A stretch of 64,000 bases of DNA. It comes from Ashinkailepas kermadecensis (taxonomy: Eukaryota > Arthropoda > Thecostraca > Neolepadidae). The DNA lies in NCBI GenBank assembly GCA_034440615.1, contig JAOTOM010004364.1, positions 62,001 to 126,000 on the forward strand, given 5' to 3'. Made by a program: the position numbers and the translations under genes. Of this stretch, positions 1 through 10,696 are shown in pieces. The notes under the pieces were generated by a model, which saw only the letters and a list, made by a program, of their open reading frames with translations, did not search any database and was not told the origin of the DNA. The stretch's first letter is position 1; each line of letters opens with the position of its first letter.

Positions 1-990
1 GCTTGTCCCCTACCAAATTCCTGCGCTCCATGGTAAAACTGTGGTGTCTTCCAGCCCTGATAGGTATATCTTGGTGAAACATTGCTTGTGGCTAACATTT
101 CTAGAGTTTACTGAGTTGTGCCGGATTGATTGTTTCCTGCATAAGGCAGGTTCATTAACATTCGGCCTGATAATGGATCCAATTCTATGAGAGCATCACG
201 CCCAGATCTGACTCAACCGTGGCCAGTTGTATTTGTACCATTGTCAAGTGGAAGGGAAGTCGTGTGGCTTGTTTGTGATTGGAAAGCATGTCTGGAACGC
301 AATGCGCATGTGGGGGACAGACATCGTGATGCATTTCAGATGTCTGATTAATTGGAACCAGAGAAATGTGCGCCACATGCAGCAATCATGTCAATACTGC
401 GTGGTTTATTCAGGACTCAAGCATGATATGGTATGGCAGAGGCACAAATTTATCTCTTGATGAGGGATTTTGTTTTGCATTTGTGATTTATGAGTTGTAT
501 TCGTTATTTGCTTGTGACCACTGAAAGTAATGATGTGTACTAGCCAAAGCGAAACAACTAAATATCTGCTACATGCTTGCACTTGAAGACCAGTCTGAAA
601 GTAACTAAGCAAATAGCAGCATGCCACATATATCTTCATCAGTCCAGCTGCAAAGTTGTGGGGATGGCAAAGGCACTCGGCGTCAAAGGATATCATCTAT
701 GGGTTCGGTGAGTTCATTCCATGAATGATATGGTGATTTAGTCTGATTACTTAGCCGCATGCATAATGCCATTGTTTCGTGAAATGAGTTTGTTCCAAGT
801 TGGCTCGAACTTTGCCCATTTAAATGTCATTCATTACATTCACACCAGGGTCGGGTATGTTGACTGCATTTCTGACTTCAAATGCCGTTTTAGCATATCC
901 GATTCTACACGCCGCTTCAGACGAGAGAATACGCTTGCGGCGTGGAGTTAACTTCCCGGTTGAAAGTTAACTGTGTGGCTTTGAAGTTGT
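1..990. other. Unassigned non-coding stretch
   Basis: I see no recognisable gene, transposon or repeat here. Reading frames are short (under about 100 codons), overlap on both strands and resemble no family I know. Confidence 0.5.
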
Positions 991-995
991 GCCCA

Positions 996-1770
996 AGGAG
1001 CGCCTGCACCACACAAGGCGCGAGCGCAGCACACAAGGAGCGCCTGCACCACACAAGGAGCGCCTGCACCACACAAGGAGCGCCTGCACCACACAAGGAG
1101 CGCTTGCACCACACAAGGCGCGAGCGCAGCACACAAGGAGCGCCTGCACAACACAAGGAGCGCCTGCACCACACAAGGAGCGCCTGCACCACACAAGGAG
1201 CGCCTGCACCACACAAGGCGCGAGCGCAGCACACAAGGAGCGCCTGCACCACACAAGGAGCGCCTGCATCACACAAGGAGCGCCTGCACCACACAAGGCG
1301 CGCCTGCACCACACAAGGAGCGCCTGCACCACATAAGGCCAAAGGCGCCTGCACCACACAAGGAGCGCCTGCACGGAGCGCCTACACCACACAAGGCGCG
1401 CTTGCACCACACACGGAGCGCATGCACCACACAAGGCGCGAGCGCAGCACACAAGGAGCGCCTGCACCACACAAGGAGCGCCTGCACCACACAAGGAGCG
1501 CCTGCACCACACAAGGCGCGCCTGCACCACACAAGGCGCGCCTGCACCACACAAGGAGCGCCTGCACCACACAAGGAGCGCCTGCACCACACAAGGCGCG
1601 CCTGCACCACACAAGGCGCGCCTGCACCACACAAGGAGCGCCTGCACCACACAAGGAGCGCCTGCACCACACAAGGCGCGCCTACACCACACAAGGCGCG
1701 CCTACACCACACAAGGCGCGCCTGCACCACACAAGGCGCGCCTACACCACACAAGGCGCGAGCGCAGCGT
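996..1770. repeat. 20-bp minisatellite, about 38 copies
   Basis: Tandem copies of a 20-bp unit containing GCGCCTGCACCACACAAGG. Two main variants (GGAGCGCC and GGCGCGCC) and a GCGCGAGCGCAGCAC variant are interspersed in higher-order fashion. One irregular copy near 1336-1380 contains a short insertion. The unit has no stop codon in any plus-strand frame or in most minus-strand frames, so reading frames of up to 276 codons run across it. They have no start context, splice sites or domain and I treat them as artefacts. Confidence 0.95.
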
Positions 1771-1774
1771 AACA

Positions 1775-2845
1775 GCATGCAGTCATCGTCATCGGTCCTT
1801 TGGTATACTCAACAAATATGTTGCGCAGAGGATGCTCCTGCAGTGGTGAAGCTGGTGAATCTGATCCATCCCTGGCTGCAGCTACTGCCCGATCCCGGCA
1901 GTTGCAGTGATCGTGCGATGTTGAGTGTGGCGGTTGCATGGGTCGGTGTGTGGATGTGCAGGTGAACCTAGCTCCGGATAGTCATCCAAGTGATCCAGGC
2001 GCTCTCAGTCTGTTCAAAGATGCTGGGAGGCTCCACATTGCTGACGGAGTTGAGAGCATGTATGTGTTTTTGGTCGTTGTTCACCACTGCAGGCTTATCC
2101 CCCCTGTCCCTGAGGGGGCGGATCTTTTACGCTCCCTGTTTTCCAATAAATTGGGGGGGGGATATTTTTTTTCTTCCCCCTTCAATCTCCAGGTTACGAT
2201 TTCACAGATACTGTCACCTTCAAAAACGTTCAACCAGTCGTCACGCCTTGCAAAGATATTTGTATGAAACTTTCAGCGTTTGATTATCTTTAGGAATGCA
2301 ACAAACCGCACAAAGGGAATTTTGATTTTTCGTTATTGATGTTTTGCACATTTGCCCATTCGAGCTAAAATCGAAGATTCTGGCTAAGGTATGCACTTTT
2401 TATGAGCTAAGTTGACTTAAAACAACGTTTAACGGTGCGCTGTGCCTATTAGCACAAATAATAATTAAAGAAAATTGAAAACTCAAAAATGTTAAGATTT
2501 CCCCCAAAAAACGCAGATTATTGGGTGGGCAAATATTTCGGAGCCGTCGTGGATTTCACTTTATTTTCTGATTCCAAATAATTTGTTTATAAAACCTCCC
2601 CCAAAATGAACGCCCCCAGAATCAAAAACATGACGTCATTTGTGACTCCATAAAGCCCCTAGTGGCGTCACTTTTTGAAGGGATAAAATTTTGGGGATGC
2701 TTTCGGGCCCTAGTTATTTAGCGTTTTCCGATGACGCCACTTTCGTTGTCGTGTAACGCTTAGTTTGGAGATTACAGGGGGGGGGGCATAAAAGGACCCC
2801 CAGACAGGGTGTGAGGATCAGACCGGAAAGAGCGCCCCCTCACCG
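1775..2845. other. Unassigned non-coding stretch with G and C runs
   Basis: The first 300 bases are unremarkable. From about 2150 to 2790 the sequence is AT-rich with several homopolymer runs (G at 2151-2160 and 2777-2786, C at 2175-2180). The runs recall the G-tract ends of the elements at 42.4 and 16.0 kb, but I could not match a pair of termini. Confidence 0.4.
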
Positions 2846-2847
2846 AA

Positions 2848-3600
2848 GTGGACGTACATCGCAACGCAATGATCGCCTTGCGCAAGCGGAAACGTAATCT
2901 GTATATACCCTTCATCCTTGTGTTTCCTGTTCCGGCTAAGCGTAAGAACGATATCTGCTGTCTTTCACAGCGCTGCAATCCTGGCAAGCAAAGCGCTAAA
3001 AGCGGCTGTGCCCTGGCCCCGACGCCGAAGAAGTGCGCAAAACATGCCAAAAGGCTCTGCAAGTATCAGAAGCTGTCGATTGTTCTCGAATGCACCGAGT
3101 TCCCTGTAGAGTGGACCGAATGTCCGAGGTGCCGACTGCCGACTTATTCTCCGTACAAAGGATAGCACACGTGCAAGGTGATGGTGGACGTGTCACCAGC
3201 CGGTCTGACAACACACATTGGCATGCCGTGGCGAGGAAGAGCCTCAGACAAGGCGATCTTCCAAAAGTCCGGTCCAGTGGATCGCCTCGAGTCCTACTTT
3301 GATGCCGTGATGGTCAGCCAAGGGTTTCTCGTCGAGGCCCACTTGGCACACCATGGCAGGGAGCCTCTGCTCGGCGGCAAGGGTGAGCGCAGCCGGCGGA
3401 CTCCGAGTTCACGGCTGATGTTGCGGCCGCTGGCGCATTTTGCGCGGGTGATGGGCCTGATGGAAATGATCAAAATCCTGCTGGCTCAGATCCAGTGGGC
3501 ATCCATGCCACTCGTGGCGAGTGTCCCATACCTCATCTGCGAACAGAGTAAGCTAAACCGACTTGCTTGGAGCCACTGTAAGGTCTTGTGAGTTGTCAAC
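2848..3600 (+). pseudogene. Dead DDE_Tnp_4-type transposase fragment
   Basis: The frame contains the core of a DDE_Tnp_4-like (PIF/Harbinger-related nuclease) transposase: a segment reading IVLECTEF, then PTYSPYKG, VMVDVSPAGLTTHI, GRASDKAIFQKSG and VMVSQGFLVE. In related proteins these segments read roughly VLDCTEF, YSxYK, WGGRxSDK and VMxDRGF. A TAG at 3163-3165 interrupts the same frame between YSPYKG and HTCKVMVDV. The first catalytic Asp reads Glu and the second is replaced by Ser, so the enzyme cannot be active. The 5' part (2848-3050) is not clearly homologous and the 3' part after about 3350 is degraded. No terminal inverted repeats were found. Family placement follows from motif order and is fairly secure; the superfamily subdivision is not. 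Confidence 0.7.
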
Positions 3601-3976
3601 AGTCGCTGTGCCTGGGGAGTCGTTGGACAGGGATGTTGCTAATCTACAAGACGAATTGCCGTGTATTCTCCGGGCTGAACTATTTTCGCAGTCGGAGTTG
3701 TCCGATTCGGGGTTGTCAGCGTTGTCGGATTTGTTCGTTGCCGTCCCTCTCCGCCCTCTCGGTTCTTCGCGTGTGTCTGTCACGCTGGTCTTCATGACAC
3801 TGCGGTACGTGGTTATGGTGAACACCCAGACGGCTGTCCACGTTCTGTGCCCTACAAACTGGCTGGTCAAGTAGAGACCGAAAGCGACGGATGAGCGAAC
3901 ACACGATTATCGTACGCGTGCACAGTGCTTCTATCTGTTCTTTTGCGTGTAAGCGGTCCTTCCGCCATGCCCTTGC
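3601..3976. other. Unassigned stretch before the 25-bp array
   Basis: No recognisable feature. Its right part grades into the first degenerate copies of the following minisatellite (GCGCCGGCTCTGTGAGTGAC from about 3975). Confidence 0.4.
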
Positions 3977-4743
3977 GCCGGCTCTGTGAGTGACGCTACG
4001 CGCCGGCTCTGTGGATGACGCCACGCGCCGACTCTGTGCGTGACGCTACGCGGCGGCTCTGTGGGTGACGGTATGCGCCGACTCTGTGGGTGACGCTACG
4101 CAGTGGCTCTGTGAGTGACGCTACGCGCCGGCTCTGTGGGTGATGCTACGCGCCGGCCCTGTGGGTGACGCTAGGTTCTGGCTCTGTGAATGACGCCACG
4201 CGATGGCTCTGTGAGTGACGCTACGCGCCGGCTCTGTGTGTGACGCTACGCGCAGACTCTGTGGGTGATGCTACGTGCCGGCTCTGTGGGTGATGCTACG
4301 CGCCGGCTCTGTGAATGACGCTACGCGATGGCTATGTGAGTGACGCTACGCGATGGCTCTGTGAGTGACGCTACGCGCCGGCTCTGTGTGTGACGCTACG
4401 CGCCGACTCTGTGGGTGATGCTACGTGCCGGCTCTGTGGGTGACGCTAGGTGCCGGCTCTGTGAATGACGCTACGCGATGGCTCTGTGAGTGACGCTACG
4501 CGTCGGCTCGGTGAGTGACGCTACGCGCCGGCTCTGTGGGTGACGCTACGCGCAGACTCTGTACGTGATGCTACGCGCCGGCTCTGTGGGTGACGCTACG
4601 CGCCGGCTCTGTGAATGACGCTACGCGCCGACTCTGTGGATGACGCTACGCGGTGGCTCTGTGGGTGATGCTACGCGCCGACTCTGTGGGTGACGCTACG
4701 CGCCGGCTCTGTGAATGACGTCACGCGCCGACTCTGTGGGTGA
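3975..4743. repeat. 25-bp minisatellite, about 31 copies, interrupted by an LTR
   Basis: Tandem 25-bp unit built around CTCTGTGGGTGACGCTACGC followed by GCCGG. The unit is CpG-rich and has frequent transitions (CGCCGG, CGATGG, CGCAGA variants). The array is cut at 4743 by a solo LTR and resumes at 5487. Confidence 0.95.
4740..4743. repeat. Target-site duplication GTGA (left copy)
   Basis: The four bases GTGA directly before the LTR are repeated directly after it at 5487-5490. Removing the LTR and one copy restores the minisatellite phase exactly (GGGTGA joined to CGCTACGCGG). Confidence 0.85.
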
Positions 4744-5486
4744 TGTAACAAAGTTGGTTTTCAGGGCATCTTAATCCCATAAATTCAGCCCCCTACCCCT
4801 ACCGTTCATGTCGCAACAATTTCCGGCACAGTAGTAGTCCGCCTGCAGTAGTCCGCTATTGTTCTCGACCCGGGGCCGACGCCCTAGCATACAACGCAGT
4901 TGTGACGTGGACTGAGTCACGTGACCAGTGACGTGTCGTAGACTGTGAGTTACCTCGGACGGTGCCGCGAGGGCCCTCACTCTCTGGTCACCGAGCGTTC
5001 GAGGCGAGCAGTTGCAACTAGGGGCGGCTGGCCGCCGCTGGCCAGCCGCGGCCCCCGCACTTCGGTACTGAGGTACGTCGGACGACTCTGCCTGAGAGTC
5101 GCGTGACTGTTGAGATGTAGTCGCTGGAATACTTATGAGTATAGCGTGATTGAAGACCGGTCAGTATGAGTCGGTGAATCGTGTGTGAAGCTGTTGCACC
5201 TGTCTATCAAGATGCAGCTATAGTATTAACGCATATATCACGCTGCGCCATTAACGTCTTGAGTATTGTGGCCGTCTGACTGTTAATCAAAAGCACAATA
5301 CATAAGTGCTGGATTATGAGGTGCGTGTCAAGATGTGCAGATCAGAACTCTGAGGTGGAAGGTTAGAGCTGTTGAATTTATACCCGGGGTTTTAAATATC
5401 GTCAACGTCGAGGTCAGTCCCTAGAACTATCCACAAGCCAGAAGAAGTTTTCCCCCTTCAGGGGTGGAAGAAAATACTTCTCTACA
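4744..5486. mobile_element. Solo LTR of an LTR retrotransposon (743 bp)
   Basis: A 743-bp unrelated sequence sits inside the 25-bp minisatellite. It begins TGTAACAAAG and ends TTCTCTACA, giving the TG...CA ends of retroviral-type LTRs, and is flanked by 4-bp duplications (GTGA at 4740-4743 and 5487-5490). There is no internal gag/pol coding sequence and no second LTR, so this is the product of LTR-LTR recombination. An AT-rich motif (ATTTATACCCGGGGTTTTAAA, about 5377-5396) could hold the promoter or polyadenylation signal, but this is not established. Its first ~95 bases resemble those at 53122, making a two-member family in this window. A 4-bp duplication would suit Gypsy-type elements, but the family is otherwise undetermined. 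Orientation is unknown. Confidence 0.85.
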
Positions 5487-5560
5487 GTGACGCTACGCGG
5501 TGGCTCTGTGGGTGATGCCACGCGCCGGCTCTGTGAGTGACGCTACGCGCCGGCGCTGTG
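5487..5560. repeat. Right remnant of the 25-bp minisatellite
   Basis: About three more copies of the same unit as at 3975-4743 (GTGACGCTACGCGGTGGCTC and so on), in register with the left part once the LTR and one GTGA are removed. Confidence 0.93.
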
Positions 5561-6382
5561 TTTGCGAGTGTGCACTGAGGCAGCAACTCCGTCCGTATGT
5601 GTCTCGCTGTCTCGCCAGGCTGGCTGAAGTCGAAGCTGGAGGTGGGGTGTGGCGCGTCGGCGGGCCGGCGGACGGGCAAGTTGCCCTGTGGCGGCGCTGT
5701 TGCCGACGCAGGGGAACGATGCTACACTCACCGCGCAGCTGTTGGGCGCAAAATGAGCCGAGTGGTCGGCGTGCCCCGCAGCACCAATCCATCTTCACCA
5801 ATCCACAGCACCAATCTACAACACCAATCCACAGCATCAATCCATAGCACCAATCCACCTTCACCGCCACAAGGTAGCTCGGCAGCTCTTCCTGATCCAA
5901 GTTGATCCAGTATTTTCATGGGGACCCATGCCCCCCCCCCCTCAGTGCCTCTAGATCTGCCCCCGGTCCAAGTAAGGTATGTTTCACAGTTATTGTTGCA
6001 TTGCCATTGGTCGATTTTCTCTGATGTTGCAGTAATCTCTCCTGGGCTGTGTTCAACTACGTGTTTTCGGCGACTCCAATTAATTCCAGCCATGTCAAGG
6101 GCCGAGCGAAGTTGGCGTGATATTGGGGCCGTCAGCTTGCCTGATCTGACTGCATAATGTTATGGGCTCGCTTATTAATTTTGCAGCCTGGCAATGATGA
6201 CACTGCTACGAATAGATCGCCCCATCAATATTTGCTCCTTCTCCCTTTAGAAGACACAAATGTCCAGGGACGGATGCAAAGAGGGCACAGGGCGCGTGTG
6301 CCCCATGAAATGTGGCGCCCCTCTCTCCGGGAAAGGCGCCACTTTGAGGTGACTCGTGTACAGCCACTCCCCTCCCCCGCTC
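5561..6382. other. Unassigned stretch with repeat-element debris
   Basis: From 5784 to 5865 there are imprecise short repeats of CACCAATCCACAG. At 5929-5965 a C run followed by CTCTAGATCTGCCCCCG, and at 6261-6330 GTCCAGGGACGGATGCAAAG with GTGGCGCCCCTC, resemble the ends of the G-tract elements found at 14.9 kb. No complete element could be bounded. Confidence 0.45.
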
Positions 6383-6492
6383 AACGAATCTTCTCCGTTC
6401 AACAAATCTCCCCCGTTCAACAAATCTTCTCCACTCAACGAATCTCCTCCGTTCAACAAATCTCCCCCGTTCGACGAATCTCCTACGCCCAA
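6383..6492. repeat. 18-bp repeat, about 6 copies
   Basis: Six imperfect copies of an 18-bp unit, TTCAACAAATCTCCCCCG, with AACGAATC variants. Confidence 0.85.
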
Positions 6493-6844
6493 CGAGTCCA
6501 CGGAATACTTGAACATTGCAGCTTAGCCACAAGGGCAACTCTGTCTCCATCTCGGCCTGTTACTGCTTTGCCTCTGCTCTGTCTCTGCTCAATGCTAGCT
6601 AATAAACAAGGGCCAACGTTTGTGCTAACTCGCCAGAACAATCGGAAGGTCATACAGAATGTAGATACAGGAACAGACATGGGAGCTTTTGCCCTCCGCT
6701 GGAATAATTTTATAGAATCCAAGCGAATACAAACAAACACTGGAGTAAATCCCTCACAGAATCCCCGGGACCGGCGTGCAGATACTGACCACTCCTCTGC
6801 TCAGACAGCATCCCAATTTAGCGTACACTTATCTGGTAACACGG
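6493..6844. other. Unassigned stretch
   Basis: No recognisable feature. The open frame through 6157-6849 is partly repeat-derived and shows no family resemblance. Confidence 0.4.
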
Positions 6845-6845
6845 T

Positions 6846-6890
6846 TTAGTTTAATTTAGTTTAGTTTAGTTTAGTTTAGTTTAGTTTAGT
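6846..6890. repeat. (TTTAG)n microsatellite
   Basis: About eight consecutive TTTAG pentamers directly upstream of the Penelope-like element. The pentamer is TTTAG, not the arthropod telomere repeat TTAGG, so I do not read it as telomeric. Confidence 0.9.
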
Positions 6891-6954
6891 GACACGGTGG
6901 CCATGGTGGCGAATCCTGCTGGCAGTGCAGTAGGAACATCACCACGAACTCTCA

Positions 6955-8262
6955 AGCAAGAGATTATAAGAACATTCGAGAGCCATCGCACTCAAAAACA
7001 GGCAAACCACTTTGATAATGAACTGCAGTTATTGAATAACAGCAAGGATGATTCAGTCACAATAGTAAAACTATGAGACAAGTGAAAGAGTATTGGCATC
7101 CCACCTCGAACAACATATATAGAGAAGGCATCAACAATAGGAGAACAATATCAACCAGTAGACAAGAACCCAACGCGCCATCTGGAAGCAGCCACCAAAA
7201 GGATAATTACCCAAGCATTGACAGGAAACGTTTCCGACAAATTCAGCAAAGCCATACAACCCACATCTTCCCGGACAGCGGAGCTGTATGGCCTTCTCAA
7301 CTGCCACAAGCCAGATGTCCCCTGCTTCCTATGGTCTCGACATGCGGTGATCCCTCGGGTAAATTAACTTGGTGCCGCCAACGTGTAGTCTCCCAACTTT
7401 TAACTTTTGTACGGACACATCTCTCAATCACCTATGACTATTTGGACCGCTTGCAGAGCCAGTCCGCAGTGCCGCCGTCTGGAACTTTCGCCTTCACTGT
7501 CGATGTAGCTAACTTATGCCGCAATATACCTACACATGAAGTAATCTCGCAAACAATAGATTTCCTGTGCTTGCATAGCGATGAGACAAGCACGCTTGGA
7601 CCAAGTCTAACGGATGTTGGAAATATTCTGAACAATTGCTTGAATAATCAATTTGTGAGATTCGGAGACAGATATTACCGTCAGCAAAATGGCATAGCCT
7701 TGGGGAGTCAGATTGCTCCACTTTTGGCCATTACATTCCCGAACGCAGTCGAAATGCTCCCCTTAGCATCCAATAAACACCAGCACATAACGTATACGGG
7801 CTACATCTATGATATCCTCGGTGTTTGGACGAGCGGGTGAAAATCCTTGTATGCTTATGTTCATTTTCTCAGAAACTTCCATCCTACCACAATATTATCC
7901 ATGGACCAAAATGACCAGTCTAATAAACAACAATTAACTTTCCTTGACACACTTCTGAATATAAGCAAGGACAATATTCACACAACTGAGCTATGCATAA
8001 GACAAATGTCGTCGCCCATAATCCTTCCATTCTTTTCGGCACACCCCATCCCAATGAAACGATTGGTTTTGAATGCACATACATTCAGAGCCAGGCGTTT
8101 CAATTCAGAGCCAGGCCGAAGCATGCAAAAAAATCGGAGCTTTGTTTCCTATAAACAACTATCCACCCAACATGATCAAAAGAGCTAGAGCAATGCCTCA
8201 GGTAACTAGATCTGATTTCAGATTTATACTTTCCCCGGTCCCGGACCGAGATGGAAAGTGAC
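6955..8262 (+). pseudogene. Penelope-like element reverse transcriptase, inactivated
   Basis: This is a remnant of a Penelope-like element (PLE) reverse transcriptase. In order I see an N-terminal segment (LKQEIIRTFESH, then a frame ending about 7074), TAELYGLLNCHKPDVP at about 7267-7317, PMVSTCGDPSGKLTW, motif A FTVDVANLCRNIP, motif B FGDRYYRQQNGIALGSQIAP, motif C reading YIYDILGVW, LTFLDTLLNI, and the C-terminal segment SAHPIPMKRLVLNAH. Lesions: a frame change near 7317-7325; TAT at 7808-7810 replacing the first catalytic Asp of YIDD; an in-frame TGA at 7838-7840; and another frame change near 8100-8110, after which ALFPINNYPPNMIKRARAMPQ continues in a different frame. No GIY-YIG endonuclease was seen downstream. 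The motif order and the spacing from YGL to YIDD fit PLEs rather than LINEs. Confidence 0.88.
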
Positions 8263-8550
8263 GATTGTATTCGCTGGGGGCAGTACAGCACAGCGTGCAG
8301 CCACATAGCGCGCCTGTACCTGTATTGGCCTTTAGATGACCGCTCAAGCAGCATATGATCGACTCTTCCGGCACTTGATTACGTGCAATGGCAAGTATCG
8401 GTCTCACACCGGTGCAGACCGATCGTGTGTGTGGACATGTATTTGTGTATGTATGTGCTTGACGTCAAGTCTCTCCGACCTAATGTTTCCTCCGAACTCC
8501 GACCTATCCGACGAAGGACTGTAGTAGCTGCGAGTCAGTTGTGGACTATC
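8263..8550. other. Unassigned stretch
   Basis: Nothing recognisable between the PLE relic and the hexamer repeat; it may hold PLE 3' sequence. Confidence 0.35.
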
Positions 8551-8554
8551 ATGA

Positions 8555-8760
8555 TACATGTCTATGTCTGGGTCTATGTCTATTTCTATGTCTATGTCTA
8601 TATCTATGTCTATGTCTATGTCTATGTATATGTCTATGCATATGTATATGTCTATGTCTATGTCTATGTCTATGTCTATGTCTATGTCTATGTCTATGTC
8701 TATGCCTATGTCCATTTCTATGTATATGTCCATGTCTATATCTATGTCTATGTTTATGCC
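8555..8760. repeat. (TCTATG)n hexamer microsatellite
   Basis: About 34 copies of TCTATG with scattered substitutions (TATATG, CCTATG, TTTATG). Both strands are open in several frames, producing artificial (Met-Ser)n, (Tyr-Val)n and (Asp-Ile)n reading frames. Confidence 0.95.
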
Positions 8761-9721
8761 GTGGCGGAAGCCATCCGTATCTATACTTATGGTACTAGAC
8801 GGCTTTCATCTAGCTAAATTCGTGATCAGTTGTGGGGTGTCTGGCCCGGCGGTCTCGGCGGCTTCAGTTTGGGAGGCGATGCACCGCTTCCGGTCCGATC
8901 GTGGCCGGTCCGGGGAGGCGAACAACGATCGGCAGAACTCTGGGGCAATATTCGTGACGAGCGGTGCTTCGGCTTCAACGTACTGCACTTGTTTGTCACT
9001 GTCAACTTGTGTTTATGTTCAGTGATCCACTGTGGTGAAATTGATGATGATGATGGAGGTGATGGTGGCGAATCACCTAGAACATTCTGGAACTATTCGA
9101 GTGGCCACTGGCGGATCCGAATGGAAAATATATTAGCCATCTCTCACCAGCGTGTATGGTCATCCAAACTACACTCTTAAATTTGCATATATTTTCGAGC
9201 AGGTATATTACTGCAAGAGTACGTACTGCTTGAGCTCTTCAGCATTCAGGTAAGCAATTTCCGACTACCATTTCTTGCGGTTGCCATAATGCCATGATGC
9301 TCCTAAGGGACTTCTCTGCACTTCACGAAGCGCTTTTTCCTTCCGCATCGGCCGCTCGTGGCAGCAAAAGTACGAGAGAAACTGGCGGATTTTCAGATTG
9401 ATTGACGGAACAAAAAACTTTCCTTCGGTAGGAAATCGAAAAAGCAATTTCAGAGCTGCACATGGTGCAAAATGAACCCACGATGCTCTGAGACATGTCC
9501 TTTAATTCAGCCTGGTAACCTCCCGGCAGGCAGCTGCACATTTGCTCAGGAGTGTTAATGGTCGTGAACCTGTCTTCATGCACAACACCTCCGTTTTGAA
9601 AATTTCTGGATTTGCACAGAAGTACGATTCTTTTCAGGTGAATATTTAATCAAATCTCAAAATTTCGTGCAATTTTGGACAACACTGCTCCTTGGTTATT
9701 CTTCGTAGTAGATGTCTACAT
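8761..9721. other. Unassigned stretch
   Basis: No gene, transposon or repeat recognised. Small reading frames here do not resemble known families. Confidence 0.4.
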
Positions 9722-9955
9722 ATCCATATCTAGCACTAATATAACACTTATCAAGCACTTATCTAGCACTAATCTGTCACATAGCTAGCACTAATTTCGC
9801 ACATTTAGCACTAATCTAGCATATATCTAACACATATCGAGCACATATCTGACACATATCTAGCACATGTCCAACACTAATCTAGCACATATGTAGAACA
9901 TATCTAGCACTAATTGAACACATACCTAGCACTAATCTAACGCATATGTATCATC
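9722..9955. repeat. Degenerate AT-rich tandem repeat
   Basis: About 16 loosely repeated units of 12-16 bases around CTAGCACTAAT and CTAGCACATAT. The array is old, with many substitutions and small indels. Confidence 0.85.
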
Positions 9956-10317
9956 AATATTTGATGTACACAGTATGCTACCTTCTAGTCAAGCAAAGCA
10001 TGACGATGTAAGCACACAGTGGGGTTATTGACATCACACAATACAAGCAGCATGAGCAAGTGTGGGGTCATTCCGGAGGCCAGACGCAAAATGACCCTCG
10101 CCGAAGAAGTGTTTATCTGCGCCCAATGCCAGCCACTCAGCTGTGCCATCGTCAGGCCAAGATCACGTGTGACAATGTCGGCGAGATGACCCTGCCGGCT
10201 GGTCGCTGCGTGAACGGCTCGACTGCCAAGACGTTCACCGAGTGAGTGGTGAGTGACCCAGCGATCCAGGACTTCAGCGGTAGTCGTAGTCGTCGTGGCC
10301 GCGGTCGTGTCGCGATG
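9956..10317. other. Region downstream of VP-repeat gene 1 (probable 3' UTR or flank)
   Basis: It lies just 3' of the minus-strand stop at 10318-10320. The part 10246-10317 is low-complexity (CGTCGTGGCCGCGG). A short plus-strand frame from 10052 is not recognisable. No clear minus-strand AATAAA was found close to the stop. Confidence 0.35.
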
Positions 10318-10696
10318 CTAGTCGTCGTGGTCGTGGTCGTCGTGGCCGTACTCGTCGTGGTCGTAGTCGTCGTCGTGGTCGTAGCCGCCACGATCGTAGC
10401 GGATTTTGTGCACGTAGTAGGGGATGCGCACGGGCACCCGCTGCACGTGGTGCACGTGGCGCACCACCGGCAGGTACCTCACCACCGGCACGTGCTTCAC
10501 CACTGGCACGTGCCGCACGAACGGCACGTGCTTCACGACGGGCACGTAGCGCACCACCGGGTACGGCTCCGGCACGTGCTTCACCACCGTCTTGTACACG
10601 GGCTTAACGACGGTCACCTCCTTGATGACCGGATACGGCACCCGCTTCTCTACAGGGTACGGCACGTGCTTCACGATGGCCCGCACCGGTTCGTAC
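10318..10696 (-). CDS. VP-repeat secreted protein 1, terminal exon
   Basis: The exon encodes about 125 residues ending at TAG (10318-10320). The body is a run of 4-6 residue units of the form K/R-H/R-V-P-x-V (VKHVPYPVEKRVPYPV, VVKPVYKTVVKHVPEPYP, VRHVPVVKHVPVV) followed by HVQRVPVRIPYY, then an Asp/His/Tyr tail rich in YDHDD. Similar Val/Pro/His-rich repeat proteins occur in arthropod cuticle and other secreted matrices; that role is inferred. The exon starts after an acceptor (TTTCAG, complement of 10697-10702) and enters in phase 2 (one base completing a codon, then TAC). It pairs in phase with the exon at 11398-11531. A paralogue with the same architecture is at 30454-32749. Exon 1 was not found. 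The Asp/His tail could bind metal, but nothing proves it. Confidence 0.8.

Noticed and set aside
6846..6890. Telomeric repeat
   Set aside because: The pentamer is TTTAG rather than TTAGG, the tract is short and interstitial.
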